Source: Baffinella frigidus (lineage: Eukaryota; Cryptophyceae; Cryptomonadales; Baffinellaceae). From it: a stretch of 20,412 bases of DNA. The translations under genes were made by a program, and so were the position numbers. Shown in pieces: positions 1 through 7,419 of the stretch (positions are counted from its first letter, which is position 1; each line of letters opens with the position of its first letter). Under the pieces are notes generated by a model. It searched no databases. It was given only the letters and a program-made list of their open reading frames with translations, and was not told the origin of the DNA. The stretch spans positions 428,937-449,348 of the forward strand of contig MU646325.1 of assembly GCA_026770585.1 (NCBI GenBank), written 5' to 3'.

Positions 1-203
1 CCCCGAACCCCGAACCCCGAACCCCGAATCCCAAACCCTAAACGCCAAACCCCACACCCCAAACTCCAAACCCCACACCCCAAACCCCAAATCCCAAATT
101 CCAAATTCGAACCCCCAACCCCCAACCCCCAAACCCCAAAACCCAAAACCCAAACCCCAAATCCCAAACCCCAAACCCCAAACCCCAAACCCCAAACCCC
201 AAA
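1..203. repeat. Degenerate telomere-like array, C-rich (CCCCAAA/CCCCGAA)
   Basis: 7-bp units of CCCCAAA, CCCCGAA and CCCAAAT with frequent single-base variation. It runs off the left edge. The opposite strand gives a false open frame of GFGVWGL type. Confidence 0.9.
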
Positions 204-232
204 GCTCTTGCTCGACAATGTCGAGCAAGAGC
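204..232. repeat. Perfect 14-bp hairpin at the edge of the telomere-like array
   Basis: GCTCTTGCTCGACA, one A, then its exact reverse complement. It starts on the base after the last repeat unit. Partial echoes (GACAAAGTCGAGCAAGG near 572-590) occur downstream. Confidence 0.85.
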
Positions 233-868
233 CTCCACGCCCTCTGGGAGGAAAGTGATCCTTTAGGTCCTTTAGTTTGTCGTTACTCCCTACACAGGCG
301 GACCCCCCGCCCTTCCGTGGGAAGGATTCGCAGGAAGGCTTTTTTCAAGCATCAAACTCTCCGGTGAAGTCGACAGCCACCAAGAATCGGTTAAGATAGC
401 CTTGGGAACAACCCTATGTCCCCACGGATATAGTGCGTATCCACGTATGTGCCATTATCGAAACCCCTTTGTAGTCCGCTGTGTGGGTTGCCTGACAGGA
501 GGTGGCGGGAATCGGGGGCAGGGAGACGGACATGCCTGACTCGAGGCCGGCTGAGAAGCCTACGACGTTATCTTCGACAAAGTCGAGCAAGGTTCACTCA
601 CCAAATTGTTTGGAAACGCTGTGCGGTGTATGCCCCTGTGCTCGTGGAATTCGTTTGAACCTTCTGGAAACAGCGGAATGACCATCCCACACGACTTTGT
701 CGACTGAACCTCGTGCGCGCGCAAACACTTCTCACACCCATGAAAGAACAAGAGTGCCTTGGGACCGCAGCGTCCCAGGACCGTTGACTGAACCAAGCAG
801 GGGTTGTACCTGGAAATTGACTTGTGTCAACAGTGGGGCCACAAACCCTGCTGATTCGACGAGCGCCC
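233..868. other. Gene-poor interval
   Basis: I see no convincing exon. It contains a reverse-oriented member of the dispersed AAGGACCTAAAGGAC family (about 251-345), followed by TTTCAAGCATCAAACTCTCC (similar to 12989-13011). It might hold the promoter of the ARM-kinase-CHAT gene, but I see no TATA box. Confidence 0.5.
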
Positions 869-1020
869 TAACCCGTGGACCCTGGCCCCTAAACCCTGGC
901 CCCTAAACCCTGCGCCCCGACCCCTTACCCCTAAACCTTGAACCCTAACCCCTTAACCGTAATCCCCAAACCCTAATCCGTAATCCATACACCGTAAACA
1001 GTATACACACCCCTGAACCC
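869..1020. repeat. Degenerate telomere-like array, C-rich
   Basis: Units such as CCCTAAACCCTGGCC, CCCTAATCCGTAA and CCTTAACCGTAATCC. It ends two bases before the proposed start codon of the ARM-kinase-CHAT gene. Confidence 0.85.
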
Positions 1021-1022
1021 CG

Positions 1023-1440
1023 ATGCAGGAGAATAGCGAAGAGAAGAGACGGGACGAAGAGCGACACATGGAGGAGAGGGGCGAGGCGGGCGTCAATGAG
1101 AAGGGTGGCACGGACATGGGGGGAAAGGGCGAGAAGGGGGGCGAGCGGGGCGAGCAGGGTGAGAGGGGTGAGCGGAGTGAGAAGGGTGCGGAGGGTGAGA
1201 AGAGTGGCAAGGGTATGGTGAGTGAGAAGGGTGAGCGGAGCGAGAAGGTGTCCTCCGACAAGGAGAGCATGGGCAGGGGCGAGGAGGGCGACAAAGGTGT
1301 CGGGGGTTTCAATCAGGAGAAGGGGGAGAAGGGAGAAAAGGGCGGGACGGGTGAGAAATACCGGACGGGCATCGCCGTGGAGGAGAGCAGCGAGGAGGAG
1401 AGCAGTGAGGAGGAGAGGAGTGAGAAGGAGATGAAGATGC
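1023..1440 (+). repeat. Purine-rich low-complexity coding repeat (Gly-Glu-Lys/Arg)
   Basis: The coding strand is almost entirely A and G, built from variants of GAGAAGGGTGAGCGG. It encodes collagen-like but proline-free GEKGERGE-type repeats, then an acidic SSEEE stretch near 1385-1430. It is expected to be disordered and length-variable. The opposite strand is the pyrimidine tract that gives a misleading Pro/Ser-rich open frame. Confidence 0.75.
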
Positions 1441-4400
1441 TGGACGCTGTTTACCGTGAAGCGGTGGACAAGGGCAGACAGGAGGCGCTGTCAGCGGTAG
1501 CGATGGTCCTGCCCGCATCCCACCCGCACGCACTCGAACAGCTTTCTGAAAGATACCTTCCGCCCCCCCTGACCCTCGGCGGCACGCGTTTTACAGGAGC
1601 GGATGCCTGCTTGTGGCGAAGACAAGCGAGGGGAGGAGAGCGCGGAAGGCGGGTCATCAGAAGAGAGGAGAGCGACGAAGAAGGCACGGATTGAGACGTG
1701 GGGCGTTGCTGGCGCACCGGGCGCGCCCACGCACGGTGCAGACGAGATCAAGGGAGTGTTGGCGGCTATGAAGCGGTTGACGCCGAGCGGGGAGTCGAGC
1801 GGTGAGCAACAGGAGCTGGGGTGCGAGGAGCTTGGGAAGCTGTCCGTCGTTGCCAAGGACGAGGTAGTGCGGGAGGGGGGGGTCGAGGCTGTTCTGATGG
1901 CGATGGGTGCGCACGGTGGCAGAAAGGCGCTGCTGGAGAAGGGATGTGTGGCGCTGTGGCGCCTCTCTGGGACGGACGCCTCTGCTCGGTTGGGCGGGAA
2001 GGGGGTTGGGCGGGAAGCGGTTGTTGAGGCGGTGGTGGCGGGGATGCGTGGGCACTTGGGCAGCAAAAAAGTGCAGGAGGCAGGTTGTATGGCGCTCCGT
2101 GGTATTTCTGGCAATGCGGACTTCGAAGGTTTGGTGGCCGCAAAGGGCGGGATCGAGGCAGTGGTGGCGGCGATGAAGGAGCACCAGTTTTCCTGGCTCG
2201 CCACGAGTATGGTCCAGCAGAAGGGGTGCGGGGTGTTTGGAAGCCTTTCGTTCGACGACGACGCCAACAACACCAACACGCCAGGCGCGGAACAGGGCAT
2301 CGAGGCAGTGTTGGCGGCGATGGAGAAGGACGTGCGCAACGAGAGTCTCCAGGCGGAGGGGTGCGGGGCACTTTGGAAATTTACTTTCAATCGCGACTTT
2401 GCGAAGTCGGTTGTGGCAAGCGGGGGCATCAATGCAGTGGTGGATGCGATGGGGAATCACTTGGAGAGCGCGGGGGTGCAGGAGAAGGGGTGTGGGGCGC
2501 TTGTAAACCTGTCCGTCGTTGCCAGGGAAGATGTAGTGCAGCAGAAAGGGGTCCAGGCTGTGCTGGAAGCAATGGCGGAACACGTGCAGAGTAAGGAAGT
2601 GCTGGAGAAGGGGTGTGAGGCGCTTCGAAGGCTGTCCAAAAAGAAAAGTGGCACGGGACACGGAACCGTTGGGGCAGTGGTGGCGGCGATGCGGACGCAC
2701 TCAGAGAGCGAGGAGGTGCAGGAGAAGGGGTGCAGAACGTTGTGGTACCTCTTTGAGGAGGTCGACTTTGCGGAGGGGGTGGAGGGTGCGGCGGCCATTG
2801 AGGCGGTGGTGGCGGTGGTGGCGGCGATGAAGGAGCACTTGACGAGCGAGGAAGTGCAGGAGGAGGGGTGCAGGGCGCTCCGTGGTGTTGCGAGCAATCG
2901 CGGATTCGACATTTTGGTGGCCGAACATGCCGGCATCCAGGCAGTGATGGCGGCAATGAGGGGGCACCTGTCGTGCGAGAAGGTCCAGATTCAGGGGTGC
3001 GTGGCGCTTCGAAACCTGACTGCAAACGACGGTCCGGCCGAGGCTGTGATGAAGCAGGGGGGGGTAAAGGCTGTGGTGGAGGCGATGGAGGATTGCCTGT
3101 CGTGCAATGAGGTCCAGATTCATGGATGCGGGGCTCTTTGGAACCTTGCAGACAAGGATGCTCTTGCGGCAGCGGCGGCGGTGGAGATTCTTCGGACGAA
3201 GGGCATCAAGGCTGTGGAGCAAGCGATGCAAGGGCACTTGGTCATCGCAGAGGTGCAGGAGCAGGGATGCGGTGCGCTTCGGCGCTTTTCCGACAATGCC
3301 GCCCTGAGGGTGGCGGTGTCGTTGCAACGTGGCATCGAGCGTGTGGTGGAAGCGTTGGGGGAGCACCAGTGGAGTGAAAACGTGCAGGAACAGGGATGCT
3401 CGGCACTTGGCTCTCTCTCCTTCGATGTCTCCACCAGAAAAAGAGTCTTGCATGCTGGGGGGGCGGCGGCTGTGAAGGAGGCGGCGCTCAAAGGCCTTAT
3501 CTCGAAGTCGACGGCTGACAGAGTTCTCAAGTCTTTCGAACGTCCGGGCGATCTGCCCTCTTCACAGCCTGGCCCAGGCTCCGGGGACGAACAGGGATCA
3601 CGTGTCAATGACGGAGCACCGGCACGCTTACTCCCCGACTCTGATGTTTCCATGTCAGCATGGGGAGCCGGCCTGCTGGCACCTCCAGTGGTTCCTGGAT
3701 ATGTCCTTGGACAGAAGTTGGGCGATGGCGGACAGGGGGCTGTGTGGCGTGCTACACGTGTGCGGGGAGGACAAGGGCAGGAGTTTGCGATCAAGATCAA
3801 CTTCAAGGAGCACATCAGGGCGGAACGGGAGGTTTTCCTCTTGAACCATCTGCGCATGGCGGGGGGGCATGTCAACGTGGTCAAGTTCGAGCATTATGTC
3901 GATGCTAGCAAGGCTCTGGTGATGGAGTTTGTTGACGGGCAGAATCTCAAGCTGCGCTTGCGCAATGCAGCTGCGCTGGGCGGGGTTCTTGCTTCTGGGG
4001 ACGTGGTTGAGATCATGCGGGGACTTTTGCGGGGGTTGAGCTGGCTGCATCAGGAGAAAATCTCTCACCGCGACATCAAACCAGAAAACATCATGATTCG
4101 AGGCGCAGGCGGAGGCGATCTCAGCAGCAGGGTTGTAATTGTCGATTTGGGCCTTTCGAAGGTGACGAGGGAGGGCACAACGGGGACGACTGTCACGGAG
4201 CTGTGGGTGCCGCTCGGCACGCTCCAATACGCATCCCCGGAGCAGGTGTCTGGTTCAAACCGTCTTGACCTCGGCGTGGATGTGTGGGCCTCCGGCGTGG
4301 TCTATTTCGAAATGCTGGCGGGGGAACGGCCCTTCGTCAGCAGCAATGCCTTTGAGCTCATGAACCAGATCAAGTTTTGGCAGACGCCGGTGCTGAATTT

Positions 4401-6311
4401 TATGTTGGGGGAGGGAGTCATCACATTTGTGGGCGTGGCATTACAGAAGGACAGCCGCAAGCGGTTCCAGGACGCAAGTGAAATGCTCAAGGAGTTCGAG
4501 GAGGTGTGCGCGAACCCCACTCTGGTTCCTCCGACCCTGCGGCAGGAGCGCGGCTCCGGCCTGCCGGCAGCTGCGACAGGTCCTGCAAGTGCTGCTGGTG
4601 CTGGAGCTGCGGCTGCGCTCAGAGTCAGTGAAGAGTCAGCGAAGAGTGCTGGACCCACACAGCCAGTCCACGCGCCTGGGAGTTTTGTTCCGGCGGGCTC
4701 GCTGATTATCGCTGCCTTCTTTCCGAACGGGGAGGGTGACACGAACTGCCAAGGAGAGCAGGACGGGTTGACGCAGTTGTTGCAGGATAGGGCTGCCGAC
4801 GTGGGGTGCAAATATTTTGGGTACACGGCGCCGACCTTTTCCGATTTCATTAGGTCCATGGACAGCGCTGGCAGACACGTGGTCAAAATAGTACATTTCG
4901 CAGGGCATTGCACGCCAGAGGGCGACCTGCACTTCTACAAAGATGTGACGGGCAAGCGGGCGGAGACTGAGCCCATCGACGTTAAGCTTGTGGTTGCGGA
5001 GTTTCAATCTCACCTGCAGTACGAGGGGACGGTGGAGTGCGTGGTGCTCAACGCCTGCTTCACGGAGAGAGAGCTGGGGACAAGTCTCCTGGACGTCGGT
5101 GCGACCCCCTTGACATATAAGCTATCCTTTAAGTTGGCTCTGCTGTCCAGCTCGTGAGATTCTGGCTCATACCCGGTGGTCATTTATGTTTGGAATTGAT
5201 AACTCCTGAAGGTCTTAACGGCCCCATGCTCAGCACTAACTCCTGAGATCATCAACAGTCCTGCAGCGGACGCAAACTTTCGTCAAGCCAGTGTTCTTTC
5301 CGCGAGACTGAGCGCTGACCCTTGCACCCGAAGCTGCGCGCTGCCAAGCCCAGATCGCCAATCCCTGAGGCCTTAGTCCTCCGTCCTCGCCCAAACATTT
5401 TGTTCGGGGCCCTCGATTCACCACCCGGATTTCGCGGATCCCTAAGTAACGTACCCTGCTTCAGGCGTGAAGCACGTCGTGTGCTGGCGCCGCAAAGTGG
5501 ACGACCAAGTAGCGCAACAGATGGCCAAGCTCTTCTACGAGCAACTCTTCGAGAACCCCGGGAGCTACCACCGCGCCTTCAACTATGCCAAGAAACAGGT
5601 TCGCGAGTTCAAGAAGAAACTGGGGAGAAAAGGCAAGCCGTGGCCCCACGGCACCCCCTACTTCCTCAGCCAAGGACACGATCCCGCCTCGGACGACTAT
5701 TCCGAGGACGAGGTCGCAAACGCGCCAGGTCTCGGATCCCTCCAGCCCTCTCCTCCCCCAACCCTCATCAGAGGGCTCGCGTTGCCTGGGCACCTCGACA
5801 CTACCGGCCTCAGTCTCCGTCCGCTTGCCCCCGTTCGCATCTTTATAGAAGTGCAGGTTGCCCTCTGGTGTGTAATCGCATCCACCCCACCCCGGCTTGG
5901 CGGGGCAGAGGTCGTTGCAAAGGGCGCGGATCTGAGCGCTCCAGAGCGGATACGAGCGCTCTGAATCATACTGATTCTGGCGCCAGACGCGTCGGATTTC
6001 TCACGTCTTGCACGTGTGTCCTGAGCAGAGGAAGTTGAGGTCATCATTGAGGACGAGCCGGAAGAAGCCGGCGGAGGGGGGTTCGCGGGCGCTTCGGCAG
6101 GTACGTGGTGCTTTGTATTACACGCACAGAGAGAGATTGATGATTTATTGCCAAGAGCGGATACGAGCGCTCTGAATCATACTGATTCTGGCGCCAGACG
6201 CGTCGGATTTCTCACGTCTTGCACGTGTGTCCTGAGCAGAGGAAGTTGAGGTCATCATTGAGGACGAGCCGGAAGAAGCCGGCGGAGGGGGGTTCGCGGG
6301 CGCTTCGGCAG
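1023..6311 (+). CDS. ARM-repeat / Ser-Thr kinase / CHAT protease fusion protein (spliced, at least 4 exons)
   Basis: Proposed exons are 1023-1496, 1597-5098, 5465-5728 and 6029-6100 (or its duplicate 6240-6311). All three junctions join in phase. The protein is about 1,440 residues. Residues 1-158 are Gly/Glu/Lys-rich. Residues 207-806 hold about 14 ARM repeats. Residues 859-1128 are a kinase with GDGGQGAVW (867-875), Lys891, Glu903, HRDIKPEN (HRD 982-984), DLG (1008-1010, a DFG variant) and an SPE motif (1038). An Ala-rich linker follows. Residues about 1190-1400 are a CHAT domain with HFAGH (His1262) and LNAC (Cys1312). An acidic tail ends the chain. Known of the families: ARM repeats bind proteins, the kinase looks active, and CHAT domains are caspase/separase-like cysteine proteases. 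A role in regulated proteolysis or cell death is inferred. The start is uncertain (first ATG after a telomere-like array), and so is the 3' end: without the last introns the frame stops at 5964. Confidence 0.85.
1497..1596 (+). other. Intron 1 of the ARM-kinase-CHAT gene
   Basis: A 100-nt GT-AG intron. The donor is GCG/GTAGCG and the acceptor TTTTACAG/GAG. It lies between codons (phase 0) and links the frame starting at 1023 to the long frame containing the ARM repeats; without it these two frames overlap out of register. A strong-looking GTGAGT at about 1217 inside exon 1 is an alternative donor that cannot be excluded. Confidence 0.65.
1741..3540 (+). other. Armadillo (ARM) repeat array, about 14 repeats
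   Basis: Successive units of about 42 residues follow the pattern G[IV]xAVVxAMxxH, then VQExGCxALxxLS, then a variable loop. Thirteen clear units plus a degenerate last one (about residue 775 on) are visible. The conserved Gly-Cys-x-Ala-Leu of helix 2 appears in nearly every unit. Unit 4 has an Asp/Asn/Thr-rich insertion, and unit 9 has a short extra Val-Ala-Val-Val. ARM arrays form a superhelical protein-binding surface. Here the array precedes the kinase, so it may serve as its sensor or substrate-recognition arm (inference). Confidence 0.9.
3697..4506 (+). other. Ser/Thr protein kinase domain
   Basis: All core kinase motifs are present in order: glycine loop GDGGQGAVW, FAIKI with the ATP-anchoring Lys, the helix-C Glu in EREVFLL, HRDIKPENIM, VDLGLSK in place of DFG, GTLQYASPEQ, and DVWASGVVYFEMLAGERPF of the F helix. 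The Asp of the metal-binding triplet and the catalytic Asp are intact, so activity is expected. The Lys two residues after the HRD Asp fits Ser/Thr rather than Tyr specificity. Confidence 0.93.
5099..5464 (+). other. Intron 2 of the ARM-kinase-CHAT gene
   Basis: A 366-nt GT-AG intron, donor GTCG/GTGCGA and acceptor CTGCTTCAG/GCGTGAAG. The split codon is G/GC (Gly). Reading through instead gives a stop at 5155-5157 and removes the second half of the CHAT domain. It carries a roughly 70-nt segment (5287-5356) repeated at 7026-7097. Confidence 0.85.
5287..5356 (+). repeat. Dispersed repeat, copy in intron 2
   Basis: Shares about 70 nt with 7026-7097, including GCGCTGACCCTTGCA and CCGAAGCTGCGC. 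Both copies can be read as LSADPC[TI]RSCALP, so this may be relict coding sequence. Confidence 0.7.
5729..6028 (+). other. Intron 3 (proposed) of the ARM-kinase-CHAT gene
   Basis: Donor CGCCAG/GTCTCG and acceptor CTGAGCAG/AGGAAG keep the frame (G/AG, Glu) and join the acidic SEDEVANAP end of exon 3 to an EEVEVIIEDEPEE exon. An alternative pair (donor after 5712, acceptor after 6030) also keeps frame. If nothing is spliced the frame stops at 5964. The intron contains an inverted CHAT-like fragment. Confidence 0.5.
5805..5990 (-). pseudogene. Inverted CHAT-like gene fragment, antisense in intron 3
   Basis: Read on the minus strand, 5808-5879 translates to YTPEGNLHFYKDANGGKR followed by TETEA. 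This parallels CTPEGDLHFYKDVTGKRAETE of the CHAT exon at about 4909-4972. The nucleotide match is roughly 85% by eye over 72 nt, with one in-frame 3-nt insertion. The minus frame stays open upstream to about 6004 with protein-like residues (LWSAQIRALCNDLCPAKPGW) but lacks the His-containing GH motif and the Cys motif. It looks like debris of a paralogue rather than a working gene. Confidence 0.6.
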
Positions 6312-6364
6312 GTACGTGGTGCTTTGTATTACACGCACAGAGAGAGATTGATGATTTATTGCCA
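5943..6364 (+). repeat. Perfect 211-bp tandem duplication
   Basis: 5943-6153 and 6154-6364 are identical as far as I can read. Each unit holds the acidic exon (6029-6100 and 6240-6311), its acceptor and its GCAG/GTACGT donor, the left target-site copy of the downstream transposon and the first 25 or so bases of its inverted repeat. The duplication therefore came after the transposon insertion. It is recent, or an assembly artefact. Confidence 0.93.
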
Positions 6365-6646
6365 AACAATCAGCGTCAGTGCCGCACATGCTACGCATTG
6401 TGCCACTTACTGTACCCCGTGTCAGCCGCTCATTCGAGCATTTTCCGGATGGATTCTAACTCCACCTCCTACATTTCACTCGCATATAAAGGCATGTGCG
6501 GCGCTGGCGCTGGTTGTTTGGCAATAAATCATCAATCTCGCTCTTACACTCACATCGTCTCCTTACGCCCACCTCACCATCGAAGAGAGAGGACATGCTC
6601 CGCGCTTGAGCTCCTCGACCCAACGCACCTGAACCCTACACCCTGA
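6240..6646 (+). other. Open C-terminal frame reading through the inverted-repeat element
   Basis: If the GTACGT donor after 6311 is not used, the acidic exon frame stays open through the whole 204-bp element to a TGA at 6644-6646, inside the start of the telomere-like array. This would add about 110 Cys/His/Ser-rich residues. It is one of several possible 3' ends for the ARM-kinase-CHAT gene. No acceptor clearly superior to readthrough was found. Confidence 0.3.
6340..6543. mobile_element. 204-bp MITE with 52-bp terminal inverted repeats and 11-bp target duplication (Mutator-like)
   Basis: Left arm 6340-6391 and right arm 6492-6543 are reverse complements at 48 of 52 positions; three of the four differences are C/T. 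The flanks are TTACACGCACA (6329-6339) and TTACACTCACA (6544-6554), a 10/11 target-site duplication. Long inverted repeats with a 9-11 bp duplication are the signature of Mutator-like non-autonomous elements. The 100-bp interior shows no transposase. The right arm contains AATAAA, a possible poly(A) signal. Confidence 0.85.
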
Positions 6647-6750
6647 AACCTAAAACCTCAACCCTTAACCCTAAAACCTAAACCCTACACCCTAAACCCT
6701 GAACCCTGAATCCTAAACCCTGAATCACAGACCTTGAACCCTAAACTCCA
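6628..6750. repeat. Degenerate telomere-like array, C-rich
   Basis: Units CCCTACA, CCCTAAA, CCCTGAA and CCTAAAA. It follows directly on the 3' end of the ARM-kinase-CHAT locus. Confidence 0.85.
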
Positions 6751-7025
6751 GGCTCGCACGGTCCCGGCGGTCTTGATCGGTCGTTGAACAACAGCAAGGG
6801 CCAGGTGAACTCCCTTCCGAAACGATTGGGGTGTGTGGGTTGGCCTTGTCTTGTTCCCGGTCACAGACGGTGGCTTGGCTGACGGGACATAAACAGAACA
6901 GATGGGTTTTCTCAGAAAGTTCCTGGTTTTCAGCCCTCTACACCAGATCCCGGGTAATCACAGAAGCGTGAGGATGAGGTTTTTGACCGAATCCCGCCGA
7001 AAGACTCAACAGCATCTTGCGTCTG
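6751..7025. other. No recognised feature
   Basis: Mixed sequence. An ATG at 6902 opens a 92-codon frame without family features or clear splice signals, and I do not call it. Confidence 0.5.
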
Positions 7026-7097
7026 GCCAGCATTCCGTTTCTGCGAGCCTGAGCGCCGACCCTTGCATCCGAAGCTGCGCTCTGCCAGGCCCAGATC
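7026..7097 (+). repeat. Dispersed repeat, second copy
   Basis: Same-orientation match to 5287-5356 with scattered substitutions (CGCCGACCCTTGCATCCGAA). It lies in sequence without other recognised features. Confidence 0.7.
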
Positions 7098-7419
7098 ACC
7101 GGCGATCTTTCATAAGACGAGGCTTTCGGTGGGATGGATTCTCACGTTGCCATGCTGGGTGTGCGGTACAAATCCGTTAACTTTGGAGCGGAACAGAGCC
7201 CAAGCTCACCACACTGGTGAGACCAAACCAGACTGAGACAGAGCTAGAACCTTCAAAGGAGGTGATGATCCTCGGAGAAGCAAGAGGGGGGCCTGAATTT
7301 GTTGTTGTCTTAGCGGCATCCCTGCCATCGGATCTTTCCACATTTGTCTCCCCGAGGCGCGATTCCAGGCTCGGTGGCTCCACACCGAGACACCTGAACT
7401 GACCATCACTCCTCCGCAG

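Larger units (their letters stand above)
4690..5700 (+). other. CHAT protease domain, split by intron 2
   Basis: A beta strand (SLIIAAFFP) is followed by KIVHFAGHCTPEGDLHFY with the presumed catalytic His and, 50 residues later, VECVVLNACFTERELGTSLL with the presumed catalytic Cys. After splicing, LLDVG continues directly into VKHVVCWRRKVDDQVAQ, then a Phe-Tyr-Glu-Gln-Leu and a YHRAFNYAKKQV helix. This is the usual CHAT order after the Cys: a Gly, a hydrophobic strand, a 'V.D..A..F...FY..L' helix and an 'AF..A' helix. The agreement across the splice is the best evidence for intron 2. Confidence 0.88.

Noticed and set aside
38-238. Open frame of GFGVWGLGFGVWD type on the minus strand, and similar frames at 11575, 12985, 14222, 15377 and 17530
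   Set aside because: Pure translation of telomere-like 7-bp repeats; no independent coding evidence.
1215-1225. Strong GTGAGT donor in exon 1
   Set aside because: It arises naturally from the GAG/GTGAG-rich repeat; using it would need a phase-matched acceptor, and the 1496/1597 pair already joins both frames.
953-1312. Pro/Ser-rich minus-strand frame
   Set aside because: Antisense of the purine-rich Gly-Glu-Lys exon.
1491-3884. Long minus-strand frames (up to 347 codons) opposite the ARM array
   Set aside because: Shadows of a GC-rich, highly repetitive coding strand; their Ala/Pro/Ser/His-rich content mirrors the ARM repeats.
5461-5793. 110-codon minus-strand frame
   Set aside because: Mostly the antisense of the CHAT C-terminal exon; only the part above about 5805 has CHAT-like sense on the minus strand.
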